Part shown: positions 9,390 through 19,604 of the stretch, in pieces
Numbering within the stretch: position 1 is the stretch's first letter
Layout: each line of letters begins with the position of its first letter
Notes under the pieces: model-generated
Seen by the model: the letters and a program-made list of their open reading frames with translations, nothing else
Told to the model about the DNA's origin: nothing
The model's database searches: none
DNA from: Chara braunii
Taxonomy: Eukaryota; Streptophyta; Charophyceae; Charales; Characeae
Assembly (NCBI GenBank): GCA_003427395.1
Contig: BFEA01000156.1
Span: 283,445 to 320,352, forward strand
Length of the DNA stretch: 36,908 bases
Direction: 5' to 3'
Translations under genes and position numbers: made by a program

Positions 9390-10385
9390 TCAGTGGTGGA
9401 TAAATGGCAGAGTGGGGTCAGGTAACTTCATCACAGGCGCACGAGTCAAGGCCTTCTTAAGTCGTGTGAAGGCCAACTGACAGGGAAGGGACCAAAGAAA
9501 GGGACTATCTTTCTTTGTTACGTTGGTCAGGGGTGCAGCCACTGCAGAAAAGTTCCTCACAAACTTTCTGTAGTATGAGGCTAGACCTATGAAGGACCTG
9601 ACATCCCTCACTGTCTGTGGCTGAGGCCACTCCTGAATAGCAGCAATCTTGGTTGCTTCAAGAGCCAGACCATCTTCAGAGATTACATGACCCAGATAGA
9701 TGACATAGGGAACTCCAAAGGAGGACTTCTCTCTGTTGATCTTGTACTGGCTGTCACGTAACGACTGAAGGACAAGAGCCAAGTGCTCTGCATGTTCCCT
9801 AGCAGTTTTGTTAAATACCAGGATATCATCCAGGTAGACAACCATAAACTTGTCTAGGTAAGGTCTGAAGATGCGGTGCATCTCTGTCTGGAAGGTGCAT
9901 GGGGCGTTGCAAAGTCCGAATGGCATGACCAGAAACTCGTAGGTCCCATACCTGGTCTTGAAGGCTGTCTTGTAGACATCCTCCTCTACCATATCAATCT
10001 GGTGATAGCCAGATTTGAGGTCGACTTTGCTGAACACTGTGCAGCCCTGCACCATGTCCAGGAGGTCGTCGATCCTAGGAAGTGGCTCGGTACTCTTCCT
10101 AGTGATCTTGTTGAGACCCCTGTAGTCAATGCACATTCTGAACTCGCCGTTCCCTTTGGGTACAAAGAGAACAGGTGCACCGAATTCAGAAGTACTAGGC
10201 CTAATCCAACCTTTGCTGGTCAGGGTCTCAAGCTGCTTTCTGAGCTCCTCAAGCTCAGCAGGGGACATCCTGTAGATGCGGCCCTTGGGAGGGAATGCTC
10301 CAGGCAGCAGCTCGATGTGATGCTTGGTCGACCGGTTGGGTAACCCAAAGGGCTCCTGCATCAGATCAGCATACTGATCTACCAC
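9390..10385 (-). pseudogene. Chromovirus reverse transcriptase
   Basis: This is the best-preserved part, 331 codons. Blocks in order: KGWIRPSTSEFGAPVLFV, FRMCIDYRGLN, SKVDLKSGYHQI (first catalytic Asp, residue 122), MPFGLCNAPCTFQ, and VVYLDDILV with Asp 186 and 187. The thumb and connection follow (SFIGLASYYRKFVRNFS). All catalytic aspartates are intact although both neighbours are broken. The reading frame upstream is joined to protease through an in-frame stop near 10426, so the ATG at 10385 is probably not a natural start; pol would normally be one polyprotein. Confidence 0.96.
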
Positions 10386-10427
10386 CTGATGTCTCTCAGG
10401 AGGACAGGAAACAGGGGGAGCGTCAGT

Positions 10428-11049
10428 CTACTTGACCAGAGCTCTGAACAAACGCTCGTGGTTATACTGGCGTGAGAGAGAGTAAAACTCTTTCGCTCTC
10501 AGGCAGTAGCAAGAGGCCTTAGGGTGGTGATCAGCAGCAATCATGCATGGCTGATACACACCCTGGCTATTAGGGAGCTCAACCTTTGGGATCTGCCAGT
10601 CGATCCTTGGGTTGACTGCCTTCGGCCACTGCATATAGAACACCAAGTCAAAGGGCAGCTCAGGGAAGATGTAGAAGTTCATACTATGTCTGACTTCTCC
10701 AGCACTGTCGAAGGTCACAGGGATACCCTTGACCTTCTCCCTGATGCTGAGTATTGTAGAGTCACCAATCCTCACCAGCAGCGGTTGCTGCAGTTGCTGA
10801 ACTTTCATGCCCAGATGCAGCTTTTTAACTGCACTGGGAGACATAGTTCCTGGTGGCTCCACAGTCCAATAGCCCAGTGATCCTGGTGCGGTTGATCAGG
10901 GGCCGAAGCATGATGAGATCAGACTTGCTTTTCTTCTGTTCCTTCAGATGAAGGAAGAAGGCTACAAGAGACTGAAGCTCATCCTGCCCCGGGCCCTGAT
11001 CCGGGTCAGGATCCTCATAACAGAAGGATGCTGCCCGCGCAGTCCCCAA
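10428..11049 (-). pseudogene. Chromovirus aspartic protease and linker, frameshifted
   Basis: The segment 11049-10825 ends with the protease active-site block ITGLLDCGATRNYVS. It has DCGA where cellular and most viral aspartic proteases have DSGA or DTGA. After a frameshift near 10855 the reading continues in 10862-10428 (SAVKKLHLGMKV, FYIFPELPFDLVFYMQWP), which fits the flap and C-terminal region of Gypsy proteases (a DLVLGMQWL-like block). The linker to RT follows after an in-frame stop near 10426. The enzyme would cut the polyprotein. Confidence 0.85.
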
Positions 11050-11153
11050 ACAAACATCATCACATACAGTCTCAACTGAAACAGCTGCAGATCTACCTAC
11101 CTACGTAGATGAAGGTGCAGCACTGAGGGGAACTGCAGTCCCCAGGGTCTGTT

Positions 11154-12768
11154 TCAGTTTTTAGACTGACTTGGGCCTGGCATGTAAGGGCAGTCCTTCA
11201 GGAAGTGTTGTCCCTCACATCTCAGGCAAACCCCTCTTTCCTTTCTTCTTCTCCAGACTCCCTCCTGGATCTTGAGGTCATGCCAGGGGAGTGTGGAGGG
11301 ATTGAGAGGGTCAGCTGGCATCCGGACGTCTTTGGGCAAGTTAGGGCGCTGGGAAGAGGAAGACTGGCGTCCCTTTTCCTTCCCCTTGGCACTGGCTGAG
11401 GCTGTGGTGGGGGAAAACATTTTCTGCTGCTGCAGAACTCCCAAAACAGCCTGAGTCAGGGCTGTTGCAACATCTGTCTCTGCAGCAGATCCAGTCCCAA
11501 CTGAAGGTGCATCAGCCTGGGAGTCTGAATCTGATCCTGAGGCAGACCCCGCATGAATGAAGGCTGCCTTTCCCTTTTTGCCACCTCTAGGGAAGACACC
11601 TTTCCTCCTGTTAGAGGATGGGGCCTGGACATGAAGCTTTGCCTCCATGTCCAGGGCTGCACGGCCAAAGGACCTCCAGTCCTTGTGCCCAACGCTATAT
11701 AAGGCAACAACAAACTTCTCAGGCGCTGCCCTGCAGAAGTTGGTCAACAAATCATATGTGGACATGACCAACCCACGGGTGGAGGTCAGCTGCTCGAACT
11801 CAGCAAACAAGGCCTGCAGAGTCTCGCTGTACCGCTGCTGTCCCAGGAGAAGCAATCCTGTCAACAGCCTTGCGGGCCAGCTCATTGTCTGCAAATCGGT
11901 CCTCTAGGTCCTCCAGAAGTTTGTCCACCCCAAGCCCAAAAGCCCAGTCCTCCATGGACTGCTGCAGACTGCTGGAAGTGGAGGTGGCCCACTTCAATGC
12001 AGGTCCCTCTAACAGTCCCAGAACAGTCGCCACCTTGGTCTGTTCAGCACAAACAAAGCCCCTCAAGTAGGCTTTGGTCCCAGCAGCCCAGTCCCCAACA
12101 TCGGTCTTGGGGTCATCACCCCTAAACTTGTTGGGAGCAGGGATCTTGGGACCTCTGTAGTCTCCCGCAGTAACAGCAGCATAGGTGGCCTTTGCTGAGG
12201 CTTTTTGGGAATGGGATGGTGTGCGGGATGAATGCACAGATACAGGGGGAGATGAAGGACGTGTAGAAGGAGGTGAAGGTTTGGGTTTCAGCAGGGGGAG
12301 CTGAGGGGTAGTCAGCTTGGCGGCTGACAACTGAGTAGTCAAGTTCTTAATTTCAGATAGAATCTTTGACCGCTGAGCTGCCAGGTCGTCAACCCGATGC
12401 TCCAAACGCTCAAAACGATCATCCCAGTTCGTGAACTGAGAACTGGTGATCTTGTGCTCCAGGATGATCATCTTTGACATGTGTTTAGTCACTTGTGCAT
12501 AGCGGTCATCTGAGAGCACCTTGTCTAGCTGCTGTAACAGATATTCCCTTTTGGAATGATCTGTTGCAGCCTCTAGCTCAGTTGCCTCCTGTCGTTCCAA
12601 TTCTGCAAGGCGTTCCTGTTGACGCCGCAGTTGTTCTTGCAGCTCCCTCTTTTCTTTCTGAGTAGCAGTCAGAGGTGGAGAAGGAGGGGTGGAGGTTGAA
12701 GGCTGTTGACCTTCCACCTTCAGCACAACTTCCACCTGTGGCTGTTGCTGAGCCTCCTGGCCACACAT
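11154..12768 (-). pseudogene. Chromovirus gag, one frameshift
   Basis: The first segment (12768-11800) starts at a good ATG after the leader. It contains a coiled coil rich in Q, E and R (about residues 35-60), a second helical segment, a P/S/T-rich hinge and then the capsid-like region (YRGPKIPAPNKFRGDD, WAAGTKAYLRGF). A one-base shift near 11845 moves the reading into 11894-11154, which carries the capsid C-terminal part (SETLQALFAEFEQLT), a basic linker and a zinc knuckle CLRCEGQHFLKDC. The spacing is CX2CX3HX4C, one residue shorter than the usual CX2CX4HX4C. gag and pol are separated by a stop at 11154. Confidence 0.9.
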
Positions 12769-13198
12769 TTTCCCTGTTCAAAATAAAATAAATCAAAATA
12801 AGATAGCAACCTGAGTGTGCAGCGGTACTCAGATTCCTTCAAACACCCTGGAATCGCTGCAAAACTCATACACTGGAATAGGTGGGTGTACAAGCAATCA
12901 GCGGTTTGGGTTGGAAGGGTGTCCCTGGGGTCAGGTGTCAGACAGACTGTAAGTCCAGCAAAATCATGCACACGATTTCCTTTTACTGACCCTGCACCAC
13001 TCTGGAGTTAGTAGAGTCACTCCACTACTCTTCCAGGGACACACTAGATTTCCAGGGCCCACCAGAAAGCAAGCGTAATCAGTGAGAATGATAGAACATG
13101 GTTAGTATAGACAAGAGAGGTCAACCACATCAAGCGATTTAGACAGAGACCCGGTATCCTAGCCCAGACTCAAATTTAGACCCTGATGACTCTGGCGG

Positions 13199-13253
13199 CC
13201 ATACCCTAGGGTATGGCGAAGTACAGTTTTCACTGTATCCAGTGAAATACTGT
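13199..13253 (-). other. Two adjacent inverted repeats in the leader
   Basis: A perfect 18-bp palindrome (CCATACCCTAGGGTATGG) occupies 13199-13216. A 32-base hairpin follows at 13222-13253, with arms TACAGTTTTCACTG and CAGTGAAATACTGTA that pair except for one bulged base around a TATC loop. The position suits dimerisation or packaging structures, but function is only inferred. Confidence 0.75.
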
Positions 13254-13920
13254 AAATCCAACTCTGCGATTCTACAATATTATCTATTTTTGGATTGTGA
13301 TTCACTGGGGACTAACATAACTGAATTCTGACGGACAAAATTGAAGTTATGACTGACCCTAGGTAGCACAGGATAAAAATAGACTCAGCGCAAAACTGCA
13401 ATTCACAGTATCACTACCTTTCCAGTGCAGAATTCACAGTTTGAGCATCCCAGATTAATCGCAATGCAGTATAGCAGTTACATAACAATTTTGGATCAGA
13501 AAGAGTCAACAGAGGGTGAGTAATGAGCAGAGAGAGGTAGGGGAGAGATGGCTATGGCTGTCATGCAGTTTGCGATTTTCACATCCAGTCACTGACAGAC
13601 AGATAGACCATTATAATTAACTAAACTAATACTATCTGGATCGCAATATAGGTAGGTGCATGGAACGGACTCACTTTCAGAGAATCTTGCAGATGATGAT
13701 GAAGATCTGGCTATGGCAGATGACACCTTATCTCGCCAATTTCTTCCAGATATTCCTCCTGATAATCCCACGCACAAAACTGCTTCAAATTTGTTGATCC
13801 TCCTCAGGATCCTGTAGCGCTTCACTCCCTCAACCCAGATGCACTGTATCTGGTCTTGTGGCACCCCGTATGCCAACACCAAAATATCTCGCCACAGTGC
13901 CTGGTAGCCACTGATGCTAA

Positions 13921-13944
13921 AAATAGCCCCTGATGGGGTTATTT
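13921..13944 (-). other. Hairpin in the leader
   Basis: AAATA and CCCC on one side, GGGG and TATTT on the other, around a TGAT loop, with one mismatch in the stem. It is the third strong inverted repeat in the same leader. Confidence 0.7.
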
Positions 13945-14310
13945 ATCCTGGAGATTGATATATACCGTCAATCCCCTCCAGCGCTAACCAGGGATGATGC
14001 CGCTTAGGGTTCCCTGATGTCCTCAGGGGTAATTCGTCACTCTGGGGTACTTCGCAACACTACCCTCAGGGTTGGCTATGGCGAATTAGCCCTGAACTCC
14101 CCACTTCCTGACAAGCGCCCTGACAGCAGTGACAGGCGCAGTGCGCTTGCTCAGTGCAACCACTGAACACTTTAATCCACCGCTGAAAGTCTTCTTCCCT
14201 GCTGACTCAGTACTGGGGAAGATGAATCTCCATGAAACTCTCACCAGTATGTTGCCAGATGAAGAAGATGCCTCAGTGCGCTCAACCCTCAGTGCTTCAA
14301 TCCCAATCTC

Positions 14311-14322
14311 GCTCCGATACCA
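14311..14322 (-). other. Primer-binding site (initiator Met tRNA type)
   Basis: On the minus strand TGGTATCGGAGC differs at one base from TGGTATCAGAGC, the primer site used by many plant LTR retrotransposons. Two bases separate it from the CA end of the LTR (TTCATAACA). This fixes the inner LTR border at 14325. Confidence 0.88.
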
Positions 14323-14324
14323 AC

Positions 14325-15397
14325 TGTTATGAACTTGGTTGTCTGACGAATTTTATCGCCACTCACACACAGACAGTCTCACACATGCCCATACATGCAT
14401 AAGAGAAGGGGAGAGAGGAGACAGAGTCCAAACTGCACACATGTGAAAATAAGCTGCGAAAGACAATCATGCACAGATGGGGAGAAGACACGCAGTGTTT
14501 CTCACTCTCTGACACAACTCCCTACAACCAATCACAAGAAAGAACCTGCGAAGATCACAATTGAAATTCACACTGATGATGAACCACTCAAAGAATTATC
14601 GTAACAGAGTTTGTTCCAATATCTCGCCACTCTCAGAACTCACACCCCACTCTCTATCCTACACCCAGTTAGTAGCGCCACATCAGAATGGCCTCCCAGA
14701 GGCCAGCGCCAACCACCCTGATGAAGAACAGGTCCTGCGATGAAGTCTTCAGTGCCGATGGACAACTCTGACGAAGGAACAGGCAACTATGGCTGCCACC
14801 ACCCACGAGTACACAGTGTAGAGCCTCGATATAGCCCGGCCAGACGCAGATACCCCGGGGGGTAGATGCGCTGAGGATGCCCCAGCTATGGCAGACTCAG
14901 ACTGGGCCGGCTATGGCTGCTGTCAACGGCGAGGTCTCAGGATGCCGCCTGCAGACAGTCACCGCCACCAACTTGCTTGGCTTCTCCAACCCTGCTTCGG
15001 GAGAAATAAACTGCCAAAAGTCCTGAACCGATGGGCCTAACCTATCTATAGACTACACTAGATCTAGACCCGACTGACTGACCGACCGGTACCATTTCTG
15101 TTTCGGCCTCTACCAGACCCGGTTATAGGCTATAGGACCGTCTAGCAGCATAGGCCACTTAGGGCCTGTCTGTCCTAGGGGTAGCCCGGGCCTGCTATTC
15201 GCAGCTACGGTAGTAGTAGGAAATTCAGTTAGTGTTAGGGCTGTATTTTCCCAAATTGCAGATATGTCCCTCACGAATTTCCTCACAGGGGGGTCTCTCG
15301 GTTAGCCCTCAGCCAAGCAAAACTACAAATCTAACCCTACCGGTTAGTGTACAGCCTCGCAGTCAATCTCGGCAGTCAAAATCAGCAAGTCATTGCA
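14325..15397 (-). repeat. 5' LTR of the chromovirus
   Basis: On the minus strand it runs from TGCAATGACTTG at 15397 to ATAACA at 14325, 1073 bp. Its first 366 bp (15397-15032) are repeated in the 3' LTR remnant. A TATA-like stretch (TATAGCCTATAA, about 15120-15140) could be its promoter. The inner 700 bp have no partner in the window. The alternative is a 366-bp LTR plus an extra 700-bp block, but the primer site favours the long form. Confidence 0.78.
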
Positions 15398-15426
15398 TCT
15401 TAATTTTCCGAACAGTGTTTTTTTTA

Positions 15427-15461
<35 letters not shown>

Positions 15462-15535
15462 TAAACCCTTGTGTAAGCCCTCTACCCTGGCGGTGGTAAG
15501 AGAACCGTCAGAATGGAGGGCTTATCTGTTGGGCT

Positions 15536-15583
15536 GCTCCATCTATTGGTGGGGAGCGGCACCTGCTGGAGACCGGGTCCAGC
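15536..15583 (-). other. Two-hairpin 3' module of LINE3
   Basis: On the minus strand, hairpin 1 (15583-15565) has stem GCTGGA/TCCAGC and loop CCCGGTC. Hairpin 2 (15557-15536) has stem GCTCC/GGAGC around CCACCAATAGAT. Confidence 0.85.
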
Positions 15584-16249
15584 GTCCACAGAGATTGCTG
15601 TTTGATGTTTTTGGGGCTGTGGTCGTATCTCTTGTCAGCCTGGGGCTCTGTTTTCCCATGGAGCTGCTAGTAACACCTGTCCCATCTTGGAGCACTCATT
15701 AATCATTAACCCAGCCCTGTTCAACAGCCCCCCTGTTCGTTGTTACCATGCCTGTCCCTTAAACCCTTTAAACCCTATAACTTCATAACCCATGTACAAG
15801 ACATTCGTGAGCCTTGTGTCGTGAAGATCTGCAATGTAATGGGATGCGATGCAATGCATTGCGCAGAGGGATACAATGTGAACGAATCCGGATGAATAAG
15901 GGACTCGGAAGATTATGTCAGTACGAGATCCTGAGTAGGTGTATGCTCAACCGCAGAGCAGATGAGAGTTTTGTGAGTTGCTGGGCCGTCCCTGTTGTCC
16001 TTTCCAGCCTCCTCCCTGTGCCATAGTGTGTTTCCGCCCCTGCTTCCCATTCGAATCTTCGTTGCTTCTTTTACTGACCCTCTCTGCTGCTTGTCTCACA
16101 GTCACCTTTCATTGTCTCTCGCTTCTGTTCACTTCATCGATTTCTCGCCAGAGTGCGGGCCTTGTTGCTTCTTTCTACTCAATGCCTGGCCAGGTCTTCA
16201 AAAGAGTAGCGTTGCTGCATTTCTGGGGCTGGGAGGGTTAGGTGGAGAG

Positions 16250-17705
16250 GGCGGGGATAGGGGGGGGGACTGCGTCTAGCACTGGCAGTGGGTGGGTGAC
16301 GGGGGTTACAGGGGCACGCTATGAGTGGTCACGCTATGAGTGGTCACGCTATGCGTGGTCGTCCTGGCAACGGGCGGGCAAAGGAGGTCAGGGCCAATCG
16401 TTTCCACCGATGTTCCTCCCGCCACCATGGTTTCCATTGCAGGTGATGGTCGAGTTGCAGTTCCCCTATCCGTCTTCGCGGGTCGAGCCAAATGTCCTGA
16501 AACAGAGCAAGTTGTTGTGCCCTTTGCGTGTGGTCCGTAGTTGTTTCCAGGGTGGCCTTCAGCTGTCTCCAGGCTCTTAGGATATTCATTCTTATAGTGT
16601 CTATGATATGTTGTTTAGCCTGAAGAAAGCCAAAGTTCGGTTCTTTCCTTTCGTGAGAGCGTTGCGCCCGCCACAGCACCATCATAATTTCCAATTGTGT
16701 ATATTTGAACAGATTTAGTTGGAACGGAGTCTTCAAAGTTAGGGACTTTGGAGAAGTCGTCTAGCAGAACTGGTCCCATGGAAAGTCAGTGTTTGTAAAA
16801 AAGTGTCAGGCTGCCGTTCAACACTGCCATATCTGTCGTACCATCGGGCAGTATAGCACGGAGTGCTCCAGATCCTCAACCTGTTGTTGTGTGAAGGAGC
16901 CACAGTAGGAGCAAATGGGCGATAATAGCCCTCTTTGTTCCAATTGTGATCTGGAGACCACCCAATCCGGTGTCGGTAGGCATCGGTAGATAATCTGTCA
17001 TTGCAGAGCCCTGTGGGATGTAGGCATTATGCTAGTATATCGGGACCATTTGAAGGTGTGCATGGCTGTTTCATACAGGGATGCATCCCGCTGCCACTGG
17101 TGTTTGATAATGTTGGTGGTGTCGACCGTTTGGTGTATTTTTCTATAATAGTCTCTTACAGTGAATTTCCACAGTGGTAGTGGCTTTTTACCCTCCCATT
17201 CCCATTCTGTTGGGTCGAAAGGGAGTGGGGAGATCACGGTAGAAGCCTCGTAGGCCCACCAACCATCGTTGTCATCCCCCAGAACTCAGATTCGGATGAG
17301 GCCAGACCACGACATATCCTCGTCCAAATCCAGGTTTCTTTTCAGTTGCATGAACCTGGCTCCTGGTAACTCCGGCTCATACGCCTGGAGCTGTGCACCC
17401 GTTGTTGGCGAGATCTTGCCGTAATCACCCAATCACCTTTATGTAAGCTAGGCCTGTGTTTGAGGATGTGAACCCAGGCTATGGGGACAGCATCTTGGAG
17501 TTGCTGCAGTTTCTCCACCAGGTGCTTTGCATTTTTTAGTCGGGCCCGTAGCTGCGCTGCAGTTTTTCATGTACCTCGACTATTGTCCCAAAGATCCCCA
17601 ACGCTAAATATCCCTTTCCTCACCCATGACAGCCAGTGGGACTGTTGTGTTATTGAGAAGGGTTTTCCTTGGTGGTTTAGCAATTGGGGGTTTGCGAACC
17701 AGAAG
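16250..17705 (-). pseudogene. LINE3 ORF2 C-terminal region with zinc-finger domain
   Basis: Pieces in different frames line up with LINE1 and LINE2. They are VPIAWVHILKHRPSLHKGDW (about 17550-17400), FDPTEWEWEGKKPLPLWKF (17237 onward), RSQLEQRGL, then the reverse-transcriptase-associated zinc finger C-X2-C...H-X4-C (CSYCGSF, LEHSVLYC, about 16930-16850). The last open segment is 16736-16344 (WRAQRSHERKEPNFGFLQAK). The order is the same as in the other two LINEs but the sequence is clearly more distant, so this is a related family. Several stops and frameshifts make it a pseudogene. Confidence 0.75.
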
Positions 17706-17829
17706 TAGGTTTGGGAAGTGGACGCCTAGTAGCTTGAGCCTCGGTGCAGATTAGCATACCGGTCAGCCGAGGCTCGGGCTTCGTAGCTGGGCGAAGTATT
17801 GGTGATTTAAATGGCTAGTTCTCACTCTT

Positions 17830-18160
17830 GGAGCTCTTGTCTAGCCTGCACTACTGCAGACAAACTGCAACAGCACTAGGCTCATTATTGAGTTGGCTCC
17901 TCTAGAGTGGGTGAGGATTTTAAGAAAAGGTCCTAAGGTGCAAGAGGGAGCTTGGGTTGGGCTACATCGTAACAACCAGCAAGTAGGCAATGCAATCATG
18001 GTGCACGAAAATGGCTCCATTTTCCTCACCATACACCCTTTAGGACATAAGAACATCCTTCTTAAAACCCATCTGCAACAAATGACATGGGTGAAATCAG
18101 ACCAGGTCTTCAGGGTCAGGGTGCTTTTTTGTAGAGGCCAGTCAGTGTGTGCACAGTGAT
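17830..18160 (+). pseudogene. LINE ORF2 fragment on the plus strand
   Basis: The frame LEWVRILRKGPKVQEGAW followed by IMVHENGSIFLTIHPLG matches the ORF2 linker segment seen in LINE1 (PLAWYRTLKQGPSLKEG), LINE2 (LAWVRLLRRGPTL) and LINE3. It lies back to back with LINE3 but represents the same protein region that LINE3 already has, so it is a separate insertion remnant. No tail or target-site duplication was identified. Confidence 0.65.
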
Positions 18161-18740
18161 CACCTGGAACTGTGAGCTGCGGGTGTCCTGGAATATGAGA
18201 CCACCTCCCAACCCATCCTCACGTCAATACTCCTAGCGCACCCCCTATCCCACTATTCTACCTCAGTGTGACCAGCACTCAGGACCATTGCCCTACCAAC
18301 GGGCAGGCAACTTGGACCGAACAGTAGTGATAGGCACCAGGGCTGATAGATTGCCCAGCCCTGGTGGAAGCGGAATCGGACGAACCTTGTCGAACGGGAA
18401 CTTCGGACACCAGGCCCAGACAATGAACTACAGGCCCCATATATATATATAGCCACCAGACAGTTCTATCCGAATGTCAGTAGGAACTGCACCCAATGGC
18501 ACCCTATCCAACCTACCTTAACCTACTGCAGGCACTAGACCCCACCAGTGACTAGCTCCCCAGCCTGTTTTTTGTGTATATGTACTCTGTGAATCTGTGT
18601 GGACAGTATCATGTGTGGAAACTTGTGTATGCAACCTGTAAGCGATATATAATTTGCAAGCTATGTGTGTATGCCGAAAGCTATGTGTACTCTGTGAATC
18701 ATGTATCGAGGAGAGAACGGGCCAGCTGGACAAGGACCCC
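18161..18740. other. Stretch without a supported gene
   Basis: It contains a short TA microsatellite (18440-18452) and a T/G-rich segment where TGTACTCTGTGAATC occurs twice (about 18579 and 18684). No coding signal is recognised. Confidence 0.55.
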
Positions 18741-18744
18741 TCCC

Positions 18745-18820
18745 AAGGACTGAACCAAGCTTGAACCTGTGACCTTGTAACATGTAATCCAAGACTCTAC
18801 CGTATGAGCAACTACCGTGT
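18745..18820 (-). mobile_element. tRNA-derived SINE-like head
   Basis: On the minus strand GTTGCTCATACGGTAGAG resembles a tRNA D-arm/box A. About 40 bases on, CACAGGTTCAAGCTTGG resembles the T-arm/box B. The anticodon and acceptor arms do not fold properly, so this is a tRNA relic or a SINE promoter, not a working tRNA. Confidence 0.5.
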
Positions 18821-19025
18821 GATATGCCAGACTGGGGAGAACATCAGAACACCCAAGACCAACACCCCAAGCAAACCCTGTGAAACCCACCACCAACATA
18901 CAACACCGTGGACTACCCTTGGGTGGCGCGCAGGCAGTGTCTGTAATAGTACCATGCGTCAGCCCAATGGGATGTGCGTCCAGCCGTGTGTCAATCTAAC
19001 GCCCTGCCGGTGTCCATGCACAAGG

Positions 19026-19108
19026 CTGCTGCGGGGTTTTGAACCGGCAACCTTATACCACAATGCGCATTTCCAACCGGTGCTCTAACCTCTGAGCTAG
19101 TGGCAAGC
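19026..19108 (-). mobile_element. Second tRNA-derived SINE-like head
   Basis: On the minus strand TAGCTCAGAGGTTAGAGC is an excellent box A/D-arm and GCCGGTTCAAAACCCCGC a good box B/T-arm. Spacing is near that of a tRNA but the acceptor stem is not complementary. It lies about 280 bases upstream, on the same strand, of the other tRNA-like head. Confidence 0.6.
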
Positions 19109-19244
19109 TTTCAAACCGGATTGCCCTATAGATACACTTCCTTTAGATCCAGCCAATTGGACCTGGACTGCACCAATTAGGACAAAAAAGTACAATGGTT
19201 GCTCTTTTTGTTTTGGGGCAACGGCTCGTGGGTCACAACGCACG

Positions 19245-19251
<7 letters not shown>

Positions 19252-19275
<24 letters not shown>

Positions 19276-19390
19276 GGACGACGGCCTTGAGATATTATCA
19301 TTGAGCTGACCGGCCCCTGGCAATTCATTAGTAGTTGGTTTTACTCATCAAGTTCCATCATCTGGATTCGAACACAGGTCTGTATTTCAA
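19252..19390 (-). mobile_element. tRNA-like box B fragment ending at an A/T tract
   Basis: On the minus strand GTGTTCGAATCCAG resembles box B. About 100 bases further is a run of 24 Ts (A-run 19252-19275 on plus), which could be a pol III terminator or a tail in the other orientation. No box A was seen. Confidence 0.35.
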
Positions 19391-19604
19391 CAGTTCAGGT
19401 AAGAAAAAAAAGCAACTGTTGGCAGGTCTGTCCCCGCCGCAGTCCAGAAGAGCAAAAAAACATTGGACGGCGTTTCGGGCATAGGGCGTGATCAAAATAG
19501 GCACTTCTTTTTTTTGTTTTTTTGGCACTTTTGCCATTTTCTGCACCGTTTTTTTTTTGTTTTGTTTTCGTTTTTTTTTTTTTTTTTTTGCTGCTGATGA
19601 CCTG

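Larger units (their letters stand above)
12769..14310 (-). other. Long chromovirus leader
   Basis: About 1.5 kb separates the primer site from gag. An open frame at 13882-13589 (97 codons, VLAYGVPQDQIQCIW, RILRRINKFEAV) extends upstream in frame with ALWRDILV but matches no family I know. Several strong inverted repeats lie here. The segment would be the packaged 5' untranslated region. An accessory gene or host-derived insert cannot be excluded. Confidence 0.6.
6757..15397 (-). mobile_element. Ty3/Gypsy chromovirus, degenerate, with unequal LTRs
   Basis: Read on the minus strand, the order is 5' LTR (15397-14325), Met-tRNA-type primer site, leader, gag with coiled coil and zinc knuckle, protease, RT, RNase H, integrase, chromodomain, purine-rich tract and 3' LTR remnant. 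This order (integrase after RNase H, C-terminal chromodomain) defines chromoviruses. Frame breaks or stops occur near 11845, 10855, 10426, 9390, 9285, 9180, 9110, 8440 and 7985, so it cannot make its proteins. The shared 366 bp of the two LTRs differ at roughly nine positions by eye. No target-site duplication is visible, as expected if the far end of the 3' LTR has been lost. Confidence 0.93.
15427..17705 (-). mobile_element. LINE3: 3' part of an L1-type LINE
   Basis: On the minus strand, decayed ORF2 C-terminal coding (17705-16250) is followed by about 800 bases of 3' UTR, the two-hairpin end (15583-15536), a further 9-bp-stem hairpin (15474-15482 with 15516-15524) and a 28-base poly(A) (15456-15429). 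EN and RT are missing, so it is 5'-truncated. It ends 30 bases from the chromovirus LTR. A 15-bp unit is repeated three times at 16315-16359. Confidence 0.82.

Noticed and set aside
17830-18160. Plus-strand LINE scrap as a twin-priming inversion of LINE3
   Set aside because: It represents the same protein segment already present in LINE3 on the minus strand; an inversion would carry a different segment.
15408-18325. CCGAACAGT at 15408 and 18317 as LINE3 target-site duplication
   Set aside because: Only nine bases, not adjacent to the poly(A), and it would enclose a second copy of the same LINE region.
19026-19108. Functional tRNA gene
   Set aside because: Boxes A and B are good but acceptor and anticodon stems do not pair.
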